A stretch of 64,000 nt of DNA from Symbiodinium kawagutii (GCA_009767595.1 VSDK01013054.1:166441-230440); one strand, 5' to 3'. Counted from the stretch's first letter, positions 51,954 to 64,000 are shown. Notes: generated by a model not told the origin, from the letters alone. Numbers and translations are program-made.

Positions 51954-54071
51954 AGCCCCCTTCAATGCCTCCGTGCTTGTCTCCACCGCATCAGTGAAGG
52001 CGTATTCCGTCACAGGTGGAGCACAGCGATAGGCATTGAGATCCACTTTTCGCCGCATCGCGTGCCTCAGCATCGAGCTCAACGACACGCCAAAAACGTC
52101 ACCTTACCCAAGCATAGCCACTGGCATCACCAATCAACTCCCCAAAAACATGGAAGGTTAGGGGATGTCTTGGAAATTGAAGGTGAGGTTATGCCAAACA
52201 TTGTTGTAGCAAAATGGATGGCTTAGCAGAAACACTCAAACCATCAGAGTTTCGCAAGCTTGCTGGCACAGCTGAGGCGCAAAGAAATGGTCGAAGACCT
52301 CTGACGTCCCAGGTCTCCTAGAGCACTTGGGCTGGGTTCTGCCATGCCATCTGAGGTGAAGTTTTGGACTCCAAAATCGCGGGAACCCAAGAAAGACCCA
52401 CAAAGAGGTCACTTGAGGAACTCCTTTCCCTTCAAAGTGATTCTTTGGGTGTGCGTTTGCAACCAGTTGAATCATGATGAAGCAAAATTACGATGAATTC
52501 AGCAGCAGTGACCATCATCAACCAGCCTTAAGCATCGTCAATGGAAGCAGTGACAGTCTCAAGCCTCTCTGGATGCCAAAAGTGCGATGCCATGCCAAGA
52601 AGGTTCAATGGCAAACACTGTAGGATGGTGGGGGGTCATACGGCGATTCGTCATAGCTCTCCAATGGTTGCGCTGGTCATCAAACGAAGGATCAAACTTG
52701 AAAATGCCAATCGTCTCTAGCTCAACAACTATTCACAACTCTGTGTATCCGCACAATCAATTCTCTACGACTGAGAAACAATAGATTGAACCCTGATCAA
52801 TTCTATTCAACCACTATCATACCTGGAAGCCTTGACTAGAACCAGTATCTATTTGACAATCAACTGACCTTTCAACATCTTTCAACTTCAAAGTTGACCT
52901 ACAAGTAGTTTCACTACGCTTCAGCCCTGAAACCCAGTAGTGAAACCATGGGGTTTCATTAGCCCAACGCCCTGCCTGGCCACGAGCGTAAGGGTACTGC
53001 CTTGGAGAAGGTTTCTAGCTCCGTGTCGTCACACATCCTTGTGCCCAGTCCCACAAACATCCGCAGGGGTTTTCCAAGCGATTTAGAGGTCCAGGTTGGC
53101 GAAAAAATGGGGCCCTGGTTGAGGTATCCATGGGTATCCCCGATGGATGTAGCTGAATAAAATGCAATCAAAGGAGGAAGCAGATCTGATGATCCAAGGG
53201 CTGAGAATCTCTACATGTTCGAAGAGTACCGCCCAGCAAACAGTAGAGGAAAGAAGTATGAAGGAAGCTTGGGGTATCTTTCAAAGAGAAGGCTGATTAT
53301 GCGGAAATAATTCAGACATTGCAAAAGGCTCGGGAAACTATATTCAGCGCAAAGTCTTTTCCACGTCTCCGCGACTAGTGCTTGAAAGGTTTGACCGAAA
53401 ATCCTATACTGAAGCTTGAAATGACAAGGCTCCCTATGAGCGCACACATCCTGCAGAAGTAAAACGTAGTAAGTAGTAGAACCTAGCTGAACTGTACAAG
53501 TACCATATGCACATTCTAACAATCATTGATAACCTATAGGATAAATTGATCAACATTGATAATCGATGATCATTGATAGCTACAGGATAACGTGCTACAA
53601 TGCACTTTTCAGAGCTCCTTGTTACCCATTCCCCTGTGCTGGAAGGTTCGCGCCACCATGACTTGGCATGCCCGCCAACTTCAACAACCAAAGATTATAA
53701 GTTCAGCAACTTCATATTCCAGGAGGATAGCCAACCTCCTAGAAATGAAAAGAGGGTAAATGACTCGGAAACAGTTGGTAGATGTATAGTGATGGTAAAT
53801 AAATGATGAATGAATGGTCCATTGATGGGAAACGACAAACATTACAATTATTGGTTCCCGGTTTGTTTCTGGTTGCTTGATGGTTGGTTAGTTGATGACT
53901 GATCGGTGGTTAATATACCAATAATGAACGTTTGGTTCGTACCCACTGTTCAGGGGAGATCCAATGTTAAGCACTTCTCACTTCTCCCAATCTACTTTCA
54001 TAGATTTCCTAGGCACCCAACAAAAATTGTATAGATTAATCTCCCCGTGCACGCAAAATGCATAGATTCAC
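51954..54071. other. Presumed SET-gene intron; no exon confirmed
   Basis: A minus frame at 53171-52959 (GPIFSPTWTSKSLGKP, after an ACCTCAACCAG acceptor) could be an exon, but lies between exons that need no extra SET sequence. The rest is AT-rich. Confidence 0.35.
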
Positions 54072-54114
54072 CAGGGTTTCTGGCAGCACAAGGGCGAGGG
54101 GATTGATGATGCAG
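54072..54114 (-). CDS. SET-domain gene, small exon before NHSC
   Basis: Acceptor TTTGACGCAG, 43 bases, donor CCCTG|GTGAATC. IINPLALVLPETL matches the hydrophobic block (N-A-[FL]-x-L) that precedes the GxxLxxxxSLxNHSC segment. A TGA lies just before the acceptor, so it must be spliced. The incoming phase does not fit 54622 directly, so one more exon is expected between them. Confidence 0.45.
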
Positions 54115-54621
54115 CTGCGTCAAAGCGTCAAGTCCAGCCGTTGCCAATCGAGTTCATCCTTGAGCTGCGCAGCAGGAGTTTCATAGGATTGAATCTCAAA
54201 ATGATCATACAGATACTGTATGTGATATGTTGTTGATGATTTATATATCGACCTGTATATGACTAGTATGGATTTATCTATTTACATCTCTAGTTTAGTC
54301 ATATATCCAGTCTAGTACACAGAAAGAGTCATGCCGGTCGGGAAAAACGCTTGCCAAGCCTGTAGGTCTACTCAAATCCTTCTGATTCCAGTCCATTTGA
54401 GAGTGAAATCAATACTCACCGATCGGAATTGATCCATAGTAACAAGCATTACAGCAATACTCTACAATCAACTAAGTTGACATAACTATCATCACATCAC
54501 TATTAATCAATTAATCAGCATTAATCATCATATTTATACATCATCATATTTATACATCATCAGAATCATAATATTTATACATCATGATAAAAACATCATC
54601 ATACACACCCACTCCCAAGAC

Positions 54622-54721
54622 CTCCCCCATCACAAGAAAAGGCGTCCAAATCCATCTGCTGCTGCTGCAGCTTCTCCGGCAAGTCCTTCTCCGATGAGAC
54701 CTGGCGTGGTCCACAGATTTC
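54622..54721 (-). CDS. SET-domain gene, insert exon
   Basis: Acceptor AAAGGGTAG|G, 100 bases, donor GGAG|GTCTTGG, phase 0 in and 1 out. Peptide: EICGPRQVSSEKDLPEKLQ then a Gln run and MDLDAFSCDGG. It lies where SMYD proteins carry their MYND and inter-SET helical insert, but no MYND cysteine pattern is visible. Confidence 0.45.
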
Positions 54722-54840
54722 CTACCCTTTGGTAAACTAACATGGCTGGCTGGAAAATCCAGCATTTTGTTCGGAAAACCCTGGGAAATCATCCATTTGG
54801 GCTGCATTTTCCATTGCTATGTTGGTTTACCAGAGGGTAC

Positions 54841-55026
54841 CATTTCCAGCAGTTCAGGTGGCCCAAGACCTACCAACAGCGGTGCAACAAGGCTCTGCAG
54901 CATGAAATCTGCTGGTAGATCTGCTGGTAGAGCCACCTGTAAGGCTTGCTCTGCCACCAAGAGCTCCCCAGCATGCAAGGGCGCCACGGTGACCACCCCA
55001 CGGCCACTGGAAGCGATACATCTCAC
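54841..55026 (-). CDS. SET-domain gene, SET N-terminal exon
   Basis: Acceptor TTCCGCTGCAG|G, 186 bases, donor GAAATG|GTACCC, phase 0 in and out. VRCIASSGRGVVTVAPLHAG then ELLVAEQAL is the classic start of a SET domain (GRGVxAxxxIxxGExLxxE). The remainder is Leu/Ala-rich. Confidence 0.7.
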
Positions 55027-55545
55027 CTGCAGCGGAATGCTGGGTTGATTGGGCTTAGTAACAAATAAAGCCAGGTGAAAACATGTAGGATCAAAGGTGA
55101 GATGACCATGAATCATCCATGATGAAATTCATCTCGGATGGTCTTTAGAGTATCTTAAGATCAGGAATCATAAGGTTGGCAAGTGCATCAACGACTTTCT
55201 AGGAGCACTGGTGCAAGGTTGACGTGGATGAACCAACTCATCAATCGATCGCTCCATCTAGACAGTCTGATAATTTGGAACACGGGACCGCCCAAAGAAA
55301 GCTTGTTTACACGTTCCAAGTGTGGGAATCGCGGTGCGTATTGGCTTTCTCTTTTCTTCGATGGGCAAACCAACCCTTGAAATCCAAGGTGTGTTGAAAC
55401 ACAGATCACTCATGATAAATTCATATGAATTATGATCCAGAAATGTGAGCAATCACCATCATAAACCAGCTCAATCATCGTCCTTTGTGGCTATGCAAGG
55501 CGTCAAATGGACATATCTCCAGATGTCACATCAGCCCTTGGCCAC

Positions 55546-55623
55546 CTCCAACGACTCGTGGAAGTATGGCCGAACTCCGGAAAAGTCGCCTGGCCGCCAC
55601 GGGAGCCACCGGCTGAAGTGTTG
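55546..55623 (-). CDS. SET-domain gene, upstream exon
   Basis: Acceptor TCCACTCCAG, 78 bases, donor TTGGAG|GTGGCC, phase 0 in and out. Peptide: QHFSRWLPWRPGDFSGVRPY then FHESLE. In phase with 55026. Confidence 0.45.
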
Positions 55624-57743
55624 CTGGAGTGGATCAAGGAGGATGATGAATGAGGCAATGCCAAGCAAGTCACCAAGGAGGCTTGATGAAATGTATGGCA
55701 ATGGTCAATTGTAGTTGAGATGATAGATTAGACGGTGGATAGTGGTTTTGAGAATGGTGTAGAATGGTTGGTGAAATGTGGGCGCATGCAATTTGAATGC
55801 ATTCTTTTAGGCGTTTTGTCGGCATTTGAGTGAGGTCCAAAAGGTATGTTTACAGGCCCATTTCGCATGAGATCCCTTACGCCATCACTTACGCATTCCT
55901 TACGCGACCACAGGTTTTACTTACGCGGGACAGGTAAACAAGTTCACTTACCCAGCACCTTACGCCGGCTTACGCGAGCCTGCGTTTTGCTTACGAAGCA
56001 GCTACATGACACAACTCTTAGAAACGAAAGTAAGGGAGGTTTGGGACTCCATTCATTTGTACCCATGTGTTCATTAAAAATAGACCAAACCAAAGCGTAG
56101 ATTGAGTTTGTTAAACCCTATTTGCAGCAAACATAGAATGAAGAAATGATTACAAAAGGACACCAACAATCACATCGAGTGGAAACCAGCCGATTCTGGG
56201 CTGAACTCATCTTGAGCCATGCCCTGTGTGGATTGGCTGTGTCGTTTCGTTGCACTTCCCACCTTGCCACACTTTCTCCCAATCGATGTCGGTCGAGGCC
56301 GAGGCCATGGCATCAGCATTGCGACATCAACCGTGCTTTTAATTCCAACATCAAGCGAGGTGCAGTGACATCTCCAGCGTGGCGTGCTGAAAAATATACG
56401 AAACAATTCATCTGAACATCAGCTAACATCAACCAATCATTTTTATTGCACACATCAACCAGCCACCTTTGCAATTTTGGAACTTGTTCCGGGTTAGAGC
56501 AATGGTACGGCTGCGAGACTGCTGAGACTGCAAGGCCACGGCTCCGAGGCCTAATTTTCTCCATCGGCGAACGGCTTGGAGTGCTAAGCAAGGCTTGTTG
56601 CAAGGCTCGTTCCAGGGCTGGGAGTCAAACCATGGCAGGAGCAAACTATTCAAAGTGCTGTGCTACCTCCACCCCCATCAACCAGTAAGATCATCTTGTT
56701 TCAGGTTGACTGCACTTGACAAATTGAAGTTGGCACGTGTTGATTTATCGACCGTATTTGGAACGGTCATCCAACGATGTGATAAGAGCCTCAGCTCCTG
56801 TTGCTCAATCAAGAGCCATGGCTTGCTGGACGCTATGACTTGGCTTGCTCAAAGTCACCTCCCAAAACTCCCAGAGCCTGAACTCATTGTGGTCATGGAC
56901 GATGACTCTATGAACTAGCTCGCATCAATGCCGCATCTGCCCTTGCAAGCTTAAGTGAACACAGCCCAACTGAATCCGTAACTTTGAAGTGGATAACTTA
57001 CTGTTCTCACATGAGTATGACTTATCTTTGCAAGATTACTGCCATGTGCCCAACATGTCCCAAAGAATCTCCATAGAAACCCTCAGGGATCTGGCCATTT
57101 CGGACATGTCACCATGATGTCCCATGTCTACCCTGAGACTCCGCGCGCCAATCGGCAAATCTGTGCCACTTCAGTCTGCGAGAGTTCTGGGGCAGCCTGA
57201 CAGCGCTCCAAAACGAAGCTGATCGGATGCCCAGGGGCGATCTTGTCCAACCACTGCTGGGATGTATATGTTCTTCTTGTGCCCCTGCAGTATACTTTAT
57301 TTGTGCATGTCACATATGTATTTGAAATGCTGTATATATATATATATATTGTACATCATATACATAGTAGCACAACGACGGAATTCACATGTCGAATCAT
57401 TTTCTATTTATACATGCGCTAGTCTGAATCATTATGCCTTTGAACGGAGCCCAACAAAACACGAAAGCTGATCGCAGTTCCACAGCTTCTCGGTCATCCC
57501 CCACCTAGGATTTAAGCTTCTGATCTGACAAAAAAGGGGGGGGCAATGGGATTCCCTTGCATTAAACTCCACCGGCTAACAAAATCCAACATCTTCATCT
57601 GCCCCCAAATCTCCGCCACAAAATCGCATCAAGAATCTGAGGCACTTTAAGGATTCGTTGGTTGCATCTGGAAACCTGAAGCGTCCACGGCTGGACCAAA
57701 CTGGGACCCACGGCCGGAGCCCTTCCTCCCCGTCTCCCCTTAC
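55624..57743. other. Presumed intron; no exon confirmed
   Basis: 55880-55990 holds repeated CTTACGC words. Frames at 56170-56653 on both strands are open without motif. An (AT)n run lies near 57335. Confidence 0.35.
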
Positions 57744-57799
57744 CTGCCGCAGTGCAGCAGCAATCGCAGCGAAGGGAAGGTAGACATCGGGAGCATGGC
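57744..57799 (-). CDS. SET-domain gene, far-upstream exon candidate
   Basis: Acceptor ACGTGCTCAG|G, 56 bases, donor CGGCAG|GTAAGG (canonical), phase 2 in and 0 out. Peptide HAPDVYLPFAAIAAALRQ. It fits 55623 in phase. Confidence 0.4.
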
Positions 57800-58000
57800 C
57801 TGAGCACGTGCTGAACTTCAGAGAATGAATCATTGGTCAATTCTTAAGGTAATAATGGCTAATCTATGGTTAATAATGATTGACTAATGTATTTTTGGTC
57901 ATTTATTGGTCATGTGCTAATAATGGCTAATTAACTATTACTACTGTAGTTGATTTATGGCGAATCTATGGCTTAAGCAACTTATGGCTAATTAGATCAA

Positions 58001-58099
58001 TGGTTTCTTAAATAGGGGACCCAAGGATGGGTTGGTTTACTACCCATTAATGGTTGATAAAGGATGATCTAGGGGTACCCCTATTGTGAGAAACCACCA
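58001..58099. mobile_element. MITE family A copy
   Basis: TGGTTTCTTAAATAGGGGACCC is mirrored by GGGGTACCCCTATTGTGAGAAACCACC. A decayed copy follows at 58780-58905, and another lies at 60742-60844. Confidence 0.75.
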
Positions 58100-59884
58100 A
58101 GTCAGCAACGTTTCATCTTGGTCATTTATGCCTAATTTATGATGCTTAAGAATCAATCATAATCATTAGTGTCAACCATTCTCTACGACCGTGAGCAATG
58201 CCTGAGGATGCCTAATATAAAATGGTCGTTGATGTCTGAACATGATTGAACATGAACAATTCAATCAAAAACATATTTCGAAGTTGTCAGCTCCATACCA
58301 ACTACATTGCAACTTGTTGGCTGGACAAAAAATGGTTCTCAACACATCCCACATGTAGCAGCGTGATGGTCTTCATAGGAAGCTATCACTGTAACTCTTA
58401 GGAGATCATCACTTGCTGCAGGAGATATACTTTGTCCATCTTTGTCCTGTCCCCCCGTGGAGTGTTTACAGGGAACCTTCCAAGTCTAGTGGTGATCAAT
58501 TTCCAAACATTCTGTGTCACGGCGTGCTGAAACGTATTGTCTAAGGAGTTGTTGGGAATCTCCAAATCCGCATACAAGAACCAACCGAGCCAATCCATGC
58601 TTCAAATCATCCAGGAGCGGTAAAATGGACCCTATGCCTATGCTGTCACCTTGGAAGATCAAGGTGCAATGTTTTTATCTGTCAGAATCATCATTAACAA
58701 CTCAGGTCTTCTGCGAGTGCTCAAGCAGCCACCATTGCCATAGTTGATTTCTGATCATTTCAGTATATGCGCCTGCAAAATTGTTGGTTTATTAAATGAT
58801 TAATAACGGATGATTTAGTATGAAACATTTATGTGTAGTAATCAATCATTTATAGTAATTATCTAATACAATTAATTATGCACTTCTATGACTTGAGAAA
58901 CCACGATATCCACCAGTTCATTTCCATCCCTTGCAACACCATCAGCACCATCCCTGGCACTGAGTTCTCAGCTCAAAATGGCCGAGCGTAACACGTCAAT
59001 GCGCTGCAAGCGATGCAAATGAGTACAGGACCTGCAGTAGAATCACCACTCGCACGCCCAAATCAACCAATTGAAAGTGATCAAACAAAGTCGTTTGGCT
59101 ACTAATTAGCCTTCAACCATTGTAGTTTTGGATTCAGATGGTTCAACCAAGCAAACAAATCTGAATCCATCTGAATCTGGTTGATCAGCTTGTCCATGAA
59201 CAATCTGTTCTACAGAACGTGGTGTCTACATTCACACGCTCTGAGGCTGTGCTTGGCACACCCCATTTTTGGAAACAGCTTGCCATGGGCCTGGCTGCAC
59301 CTGGATAAAACGTGGAGTATCACTGCAAGCATTCAAACGAAATGCTGGTGAGTCGCCGGGTATCATGCCGACAGTTGCTGTTTTTTCTGTTTCATAAAGA
59401 CTTTTGACTCATAGAAATATTGCATCACATCATTTGGCTACTTGCTAAACCAAGTTGTGTGAATATATTAGCAACTTCCATTAACTTTAGAGATTCCAGG
59501 TTCAGGCGCAAAACCACATTGTGCCACTTCGGTCCGGCAAAGTGCAACTTGCTCAAGGATTGGCATTGCGGCAGATGCATTGGTAAGCAAATCATTACTA
59601 TGTAACTTCGAATAAGAAACACCGTCAACTACCAGACACAAGGCGTTTGGCAAACAAGTTTGTAACAGCAACAAAACTTCAGGAAACTGGCATCAACCAA
59701 AGTAGGTTTCCCCTCACGAAAAAAACAACCAAGGGCAACCACCACCAACCAGAAGCAAAACGAAAACCGGACAAGTTGACAACATCAACAAAATCCACAA
59801 GCCCAAAAAAACAAAACCACAACAACAAGCAACCATCCACACATGCCCCCATCCACCCCCAGCCACTGACATCGACCGACTCAC
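58100..59884. other. No gene supported
   Basis: Open frames at 58514-58747 (plus), 58398-58598 (minus) and 59420-59605 (plus) lack motif and splice support. Confidence 0.35.
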
Positions 59885-59937
59885 TTCCTGTGGCGCGGGC
59901 TCTTCCAATGAGGGCCCGGGGTCTCGCTTCCCGTCAC
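59885..59937 (-). CDS. Small exon candidate
   Basis: Acceptor GCTACGCCAG|G and donor CAGGAA|GTGAGT, both canonical, around 53 GC-rich bases. The most natural frame reads DGKRDPGPSLEEPAPQE. That frame does not match the phase of 57799; another frame does, so its membership in the SET gene is unproven. Confidence 0.35.
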
Positions 59938-60365
59938 CTGGCGTAGCTGCACTGGTTAAGGCAGGGTTGCCCAGCAAACGGTTGAATCAAAGAGGTCTTG
60001 TGAACACATGCGAGCCATGATGTGGAAATGTCAATCGTGTGATCAGTGTCGCATCACGGTCATGAGCATAGTGACTTAGTGACCATCACGGAGATTTCGC
60101 TCACCATCTCACTCCCAAGCACAACCAGAATCACCTCCCGCTGGTGGTGGATTGGTACATCTTGTCACTCTCCGACCATATTTTTTCATTAAACTTGTCT
60201 GCTTGTACAAAGATAATACTATAATACATCAAATCTTTTCTACAGTTTCATTAAATTGTAGTTGAATGTTCTGCCTCAGTGATCAACCAACCAATCCCCA
60301 TGAACCCCACATCACCGCCACAAGCTCTGCAAAAACCTTCACCCCATCTCGGCAGCACCAGCCCC

Positions 60366-60492
60366 TTGGAGCGCCTGGAGGTGAGATCTCCAGTGAAGAG
60401 GATGCGCCAAAGATGGCTTTGAAGGAAGCGAAGTCCATGAAGTCCTTGGGCTGCTGGGCACATCATGGGACATGGGAAATTTTTGGCCAATA
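60366..60492 (+). CDS. Unrecognised open frame, possible terminal exon
   Basis: Plus frame containing EISSEEDAPKMALKEAKSM then CWAHHGTWEIFGQ and TAA. The minus strand is also open (LTSRRSKGLVLPRWGEGF). No motif, strand unsettled. Confidence 0.25.
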
Positions 60493-61897
60493 AGTCGTGA
60501 CACTGATCGCCACCAACGCTGAGGATTCTTACACTTTGGTAAATGAACCAGGTTGCTGCTTGAGGATTCTTACGCTTTGGTAAATGAACCAGGTTGCGTG
60601 GAAAAATGCACCATTTGTAATGGCTTACCTAAAAAATACAGTGCTTTTGAGCCAGGTTAGTTTGCCAGAGGCTAACTATTCAATAATAACATTCAGCAAT
60701 GGCTTTTGTTTATCTTTGCCAATAATTCGTGAACCATTTCAATGACCCATCAACCCCAGAAATGCTTGGTTTATTACTACACATGTTAAATAAATGCTAA
60801 TCAACTGGATGATTTGGGGGGATCCCCTATCTGAAGAAACCATTGCACCAGGTCTTCCGAGCCAAACTGCAGTTTTTGGAGCCTGATCTTTTCTCTTATG
60901 CTTCTACCCAGCAATCCACAGCCCGCGACAAGTCTCATCTCGATAGCCTCCAATGGTCCGGGCTAACCTCGGGGCCGCATTGGGATAAAGCTTCGAACGC
61001 CATGTGTCCCGCCTGAAGTATGAGGTACGTGCCTAGATACCAATTGCTAGGTGTTTCGTCCGCACTTTCTTGCCTACATCTTGATTGCGATATGTAAATG
61101 GAATGTTAAACCTCGGAGACACTTGACGCAGCAACTCTTCATCCTGTCCCTGTCCAGTTGCTGGTTCTCCCAATTAGCTCATTACTTGGTAAAAATGTTG
61201 GCCAAATATGGCCAAATCTAAACTTAGCGCACTTAGACTGGAGAGCAATCCTCCTGGTACAGAGTTGTCACTTCTGAACCGGGTGAGTTTTCGCCAGCAC
61301 TGAAAGTTGGATGAAGCTGCTGGTTTTATTGGTTTCTATAATAATGGGAAGTTGCTGGTACTTTTATATACATACTTTATATGCTCTATGTTGGTCTCTA
61401 TAAAAGTTGCAGGGTGTTGTTTGCTGATTTTTGGGAAGACCCAACCCATGAATGACAATGATATAAAATAATGTGTAGTAATTCAACATGATTGCCCGGC
61501 AATCAAACAGGCAGTTCCACCTCACACCCCGGGCTGCATCTTCCACCACTTTTGCTTTGCCATAGCTGCCATAGCACCATACCACCCTTCTGCGGCTGGA
61601 TTTAAGATGATTTAAGAGCCATCCAATGGCTGCAACGGTCAACAACAACCATCCCACCTTCTCCCCCGACAGCAGCAACCACAAAACGGGTAGCGGCATC
61701 ATCCTAAGCCTCCGAGCTCCCAGGTAGCATTCACCTGCTCGTCGGTGAGGTTCAGGTCCTGATGAGTGAAGCAATGGTTGGGAATGGTCAATGGAACTGG
61801 TTGGTGATTGAACCACCCATGGGGAACTAGTGGTTTGTAATGGTGAATAATGGTTATATATATGATTATAATGGTTGATATGGTTGATAACGATCAT
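60493..61897. other. No gene supported
   Basis: A near-exact tandem pair, TTGAGGATTCTTACGCTTTGG, occurs at about 60519-60595. A minus-strand microexon-like block near 61751-61774 (LNLTDEQ before GTGAAT) is too short to call. Confidence 0.35.
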
Positions 61898-61997
61898 TGC
61901 TGGTGGGTGATTTAATCACACCTATAAAAAGTATGCTTGTCAACCAACCAACCATTTGTGAATACTACGGAAAACTAGAAATGTTTAAGACCACCAA
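61898..61997. mobile_element. MITE family D copy
   Basis: CTGGTGGGTGATTTAATC at the left; TATGCTTGTCAACCAACC inside; TTTAAGACCACCAACCAG at the right. A related copy lies at 62449-62545. Confidence 0.7.
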
Positions 61998-62641
61998 CCA
62001 GGAAATGATTAACAACAGTAACGGTTGGTAGTAATAATCGCAAGAACAATTACCAACAGTGGTTAAGATTAATCAATGGTTTTAATTGTACAATAATTCA
62101 TGGTCAGTGTCATGATGATTGTAGAATTAATTTGTCACTTGCAATTGTAACATCAATGATTGTATGGTTAGTGAATCTGGTTCATCACTAGCCAGGCTTC
62201 TTTTCATGCTAAACATGAGTAGACTAATCCCTGCGCCCCAAAACTAAACATCCCCAGACCCTCCAAAATTGTATAGCTTATCAACTCAATCTCTACCCGT
62301 TGATTATTTTTCATGGTCAAGTCCACCAAATAGCCCGTCAAAACACATGTCAAGCTCCCAAATCTACTCTTGAGCCTAGGTGAACAAGGATGCACCAACT
62401 ACTTTCCAGCCTGACACACACATATTCCAACAAAGCCTCAATCATCAACTGGTGGGTGATTTCGACCCTTTGCAACATATAAATCAAACGACCAACCATT
62501 TGCTAATACTAGGAAAAATCAACCATGCTTAAGATCAACAAAATACCACTGAAGTGCTACTTAAGACTAACCTGGTTGGTAAACCAACCTTGGTTGTTAA
62601 TACCAGTGGTTGTTAATCTTCACTGGTTGGTTGGTTGGTTA

Positions 62642-62827
62642 TGTGAAATGGCAGCCTGTACCAACTTGTTGTTATGAGCTTGTCTGTTCAGCTGCCGTTG
62701 CAAGTGAGCACTCGTTGCACCTCTTTGTGTCTATGAACGCACTGTTGCCTTAGGTGTGTTGGATGGCCCAAGTGTTCTTGAGCCAACGTCACATGTTGGA
62801 GAGGGAAACTGTACATGATGCTTAACA
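62642..62827 (-). repeat. 3' LTR of a second LTR retrotransposon
   Basis: 186 bp. On the minus strand it starts TGTTAAGCATC and ends CATTTCACA, i.e. TG...CA. Directly before it in sense is AGTTGAGGGGGGG, a polypurine tract (62828-62840). The partner LTR would lie beyond the window, so the target duplication cannot be checked. Confidence 0.6.
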
Positions 62828-64000
62828 CCCCCCCTCAACTGTTGAGAGGTATCTCAACCGTTGACATCATAACATATTGAATTAACTTGTAGGCTATACA
62901 CAAAAGCAACTGTGTGGATACATCAACTCTGTTGATGTCCAACGTTACAAAGACTAGAAACATGTTGGCTAAAAGATATCTTGTTGAAACTATGAACAAG
63001 CAATAACGTACTAGTGGAACAAATCTCTGTACACTTTACATGTGGCTACTGCTGAGCAAAGATGTTGTCTTTCCTTTACAGTTTGAAAGATTACACTTGT
63101 TGCTATACAACGTAGAGGTTGATCTTGTTCCTGCGCCTGTTGTTTATTGAGTGTTAATCAGGCTTCACTCAAGAGCTGTTGTTGTCGGTGTTGTCAGCTT
63201 CACCGGTGTTGCAGAGTTTGTCAACTGTGCAACACTTCATCTTCGTTGCATTTCGAAATTGTGTTGACCGCTGTACAACATAAGCGTCGGTTATGTTTTG
63301 TTGCCCGTTGCTAGCCTCAGACGATTGGTCAAACAAAATCTGTTGAATTAGCCTCATGTCTGTACGTTGAGGTAGTGGTTGATCTGAATCATCCCAAGCC
63401 TGTTGGTTCGATAGCACTGAGCTATCAGGATGTTAACAGGCGTCATCCTAGACTGTTGATTTTTTCTCAGCTGTGTTGGTTTCACCGTTGTCTTCTCCAA
63501 ACGAAAGAGCTGCGTCAAAGTTCTACCCACGTGTTGACGTCCAAGGTGTGTTCCTCCAGATCAACTGTGTTGATATGAAAACCAAATAGAAAATGTCCAG
63601 TATGTAACATCACATTGGAGCTGTTACTTACTAGTCACGATGTTGGTTCCACATCGCTGTTGAATATAGGATGCCTTGAAGTTTGTTGCAACATAGTCCT
63701 GCAAATCCGTTCCGTAGACTGCTGCGTTCAGAAGTCCGCTCTGTCACATTGAGTGTGACAAGGCTGCTGTTGACACTGAACGATGTCCAAGTAGTTGTTC
63801 TTCACTTTCTGGCTCAAAAGCTGCTGAGTTGCTGACACCTGTCACTCACTTCTGTCAACAAGGTGTTGACGCAAGTCATGCAGAAAACTGTCCTGTTGAA
63901 TTCAAGAACTCATTGTTGACTCCTTCCGGGTTCAACAAACACTATGTTGGACACTGTCCACATCCTTGGGAGTGTGGATTATATCCAAACTGTTGATCCA
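62828..64000 (-). mobile_element. 3' internal part of the second LTR element, truncated by window end
   Basis: No RNase H or other Pol motif is legible. A short minus frame, 63417-63169, ends near the middle. GTTG occurs roughly every 30 bases on the plus strand (CAAC on the sense strand), which gives the region a distinctive texture. It may be a noncoding tail, or a decayed coding end. Confidence 0.4.

Overview
The window looks like nuclear DNA of a dinoflagellate, most probably a Symbiodiniaceae-type alga. The grounds are: very low gene density; tiny GC-rich exons scattered through AT-rich, repeat-filled introns; many acceptors of the form AG|G; short inverted-repeat elements sitting on splice sites; and a Ty1/copia element carrying extra domains. 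The assignment is an inference from style and families. No rRNA, tRNA or spliced-leader gene was seen to confirm it.

Layout. 1-300 is extremely AT-rich with degenerate TTTAGGG-like words. 2.6-2.9 kb is a (TACA)n array. 3694-8204 is a DNA element with 31-bp terminal inverted repeats. It holds a giant internal hairpin, subterminal 49-bp repeats and a frame-broken minus-strand gene for a P-loop ATPase followed by a papain-like cysteine protease domain. 8.7-9.1 kb holds a plus-strand two-exon gene piece whose whole intron is a terminal-inverted-repeat element. 17-19.5 kb holds isolated exon-like blocks.

21342-29119 is a complete, apparently very young copia retrotransposon on the minus strand. 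Its 172-bp LTRs look identical and are flanked by the 5-bp duplication ATAAT. It inserted into an ATC/ATCTTGATC satellite. It encodes Gag, an aspartic protease, a protein with a GRF-type zinc finger, and a 1486-residue Pol. Pol has a cytosine-methyltransferase-like SPPC motif before integrase, reverse transcriptase and RNase H. An exact 173-bp tandem duplication breaks its third reading frame.

30-42 kb carries minus-strand exons. One phase-consistent chain has no recognised function (30314-34205). One large exon is of the type I phosphodiesterase / nucleotide pyrophosphatase family (37316-37887). 45-58 kb carries a minus-strand multi-exon SET-domain (SMYD-like) gene. Its SET core is split over exons at 54841-55026, 54072-54114, 51308-51386, 51085-51157 and 50078-50173. 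A phase-consistent C-terminal chain runs down to a stop at 45377. A 10-N assembly gap with duplicated flanks lies near it at 51764-51773. 62642-64000 is the 3' LTR and internal end of a second LTR element that runs off the window.

Throughout, at least four families of short inverted-repeat elements (about 90-125 bp) recur. Several start with GTGGTT exactly at inferred splice donors, so they behave like introners, that is, transposable elements that create introns. Exon coordinates are hand-built from reading frame, splice dinucleotides and phase. Where no family motif is visible, strand and function remain uncertain.
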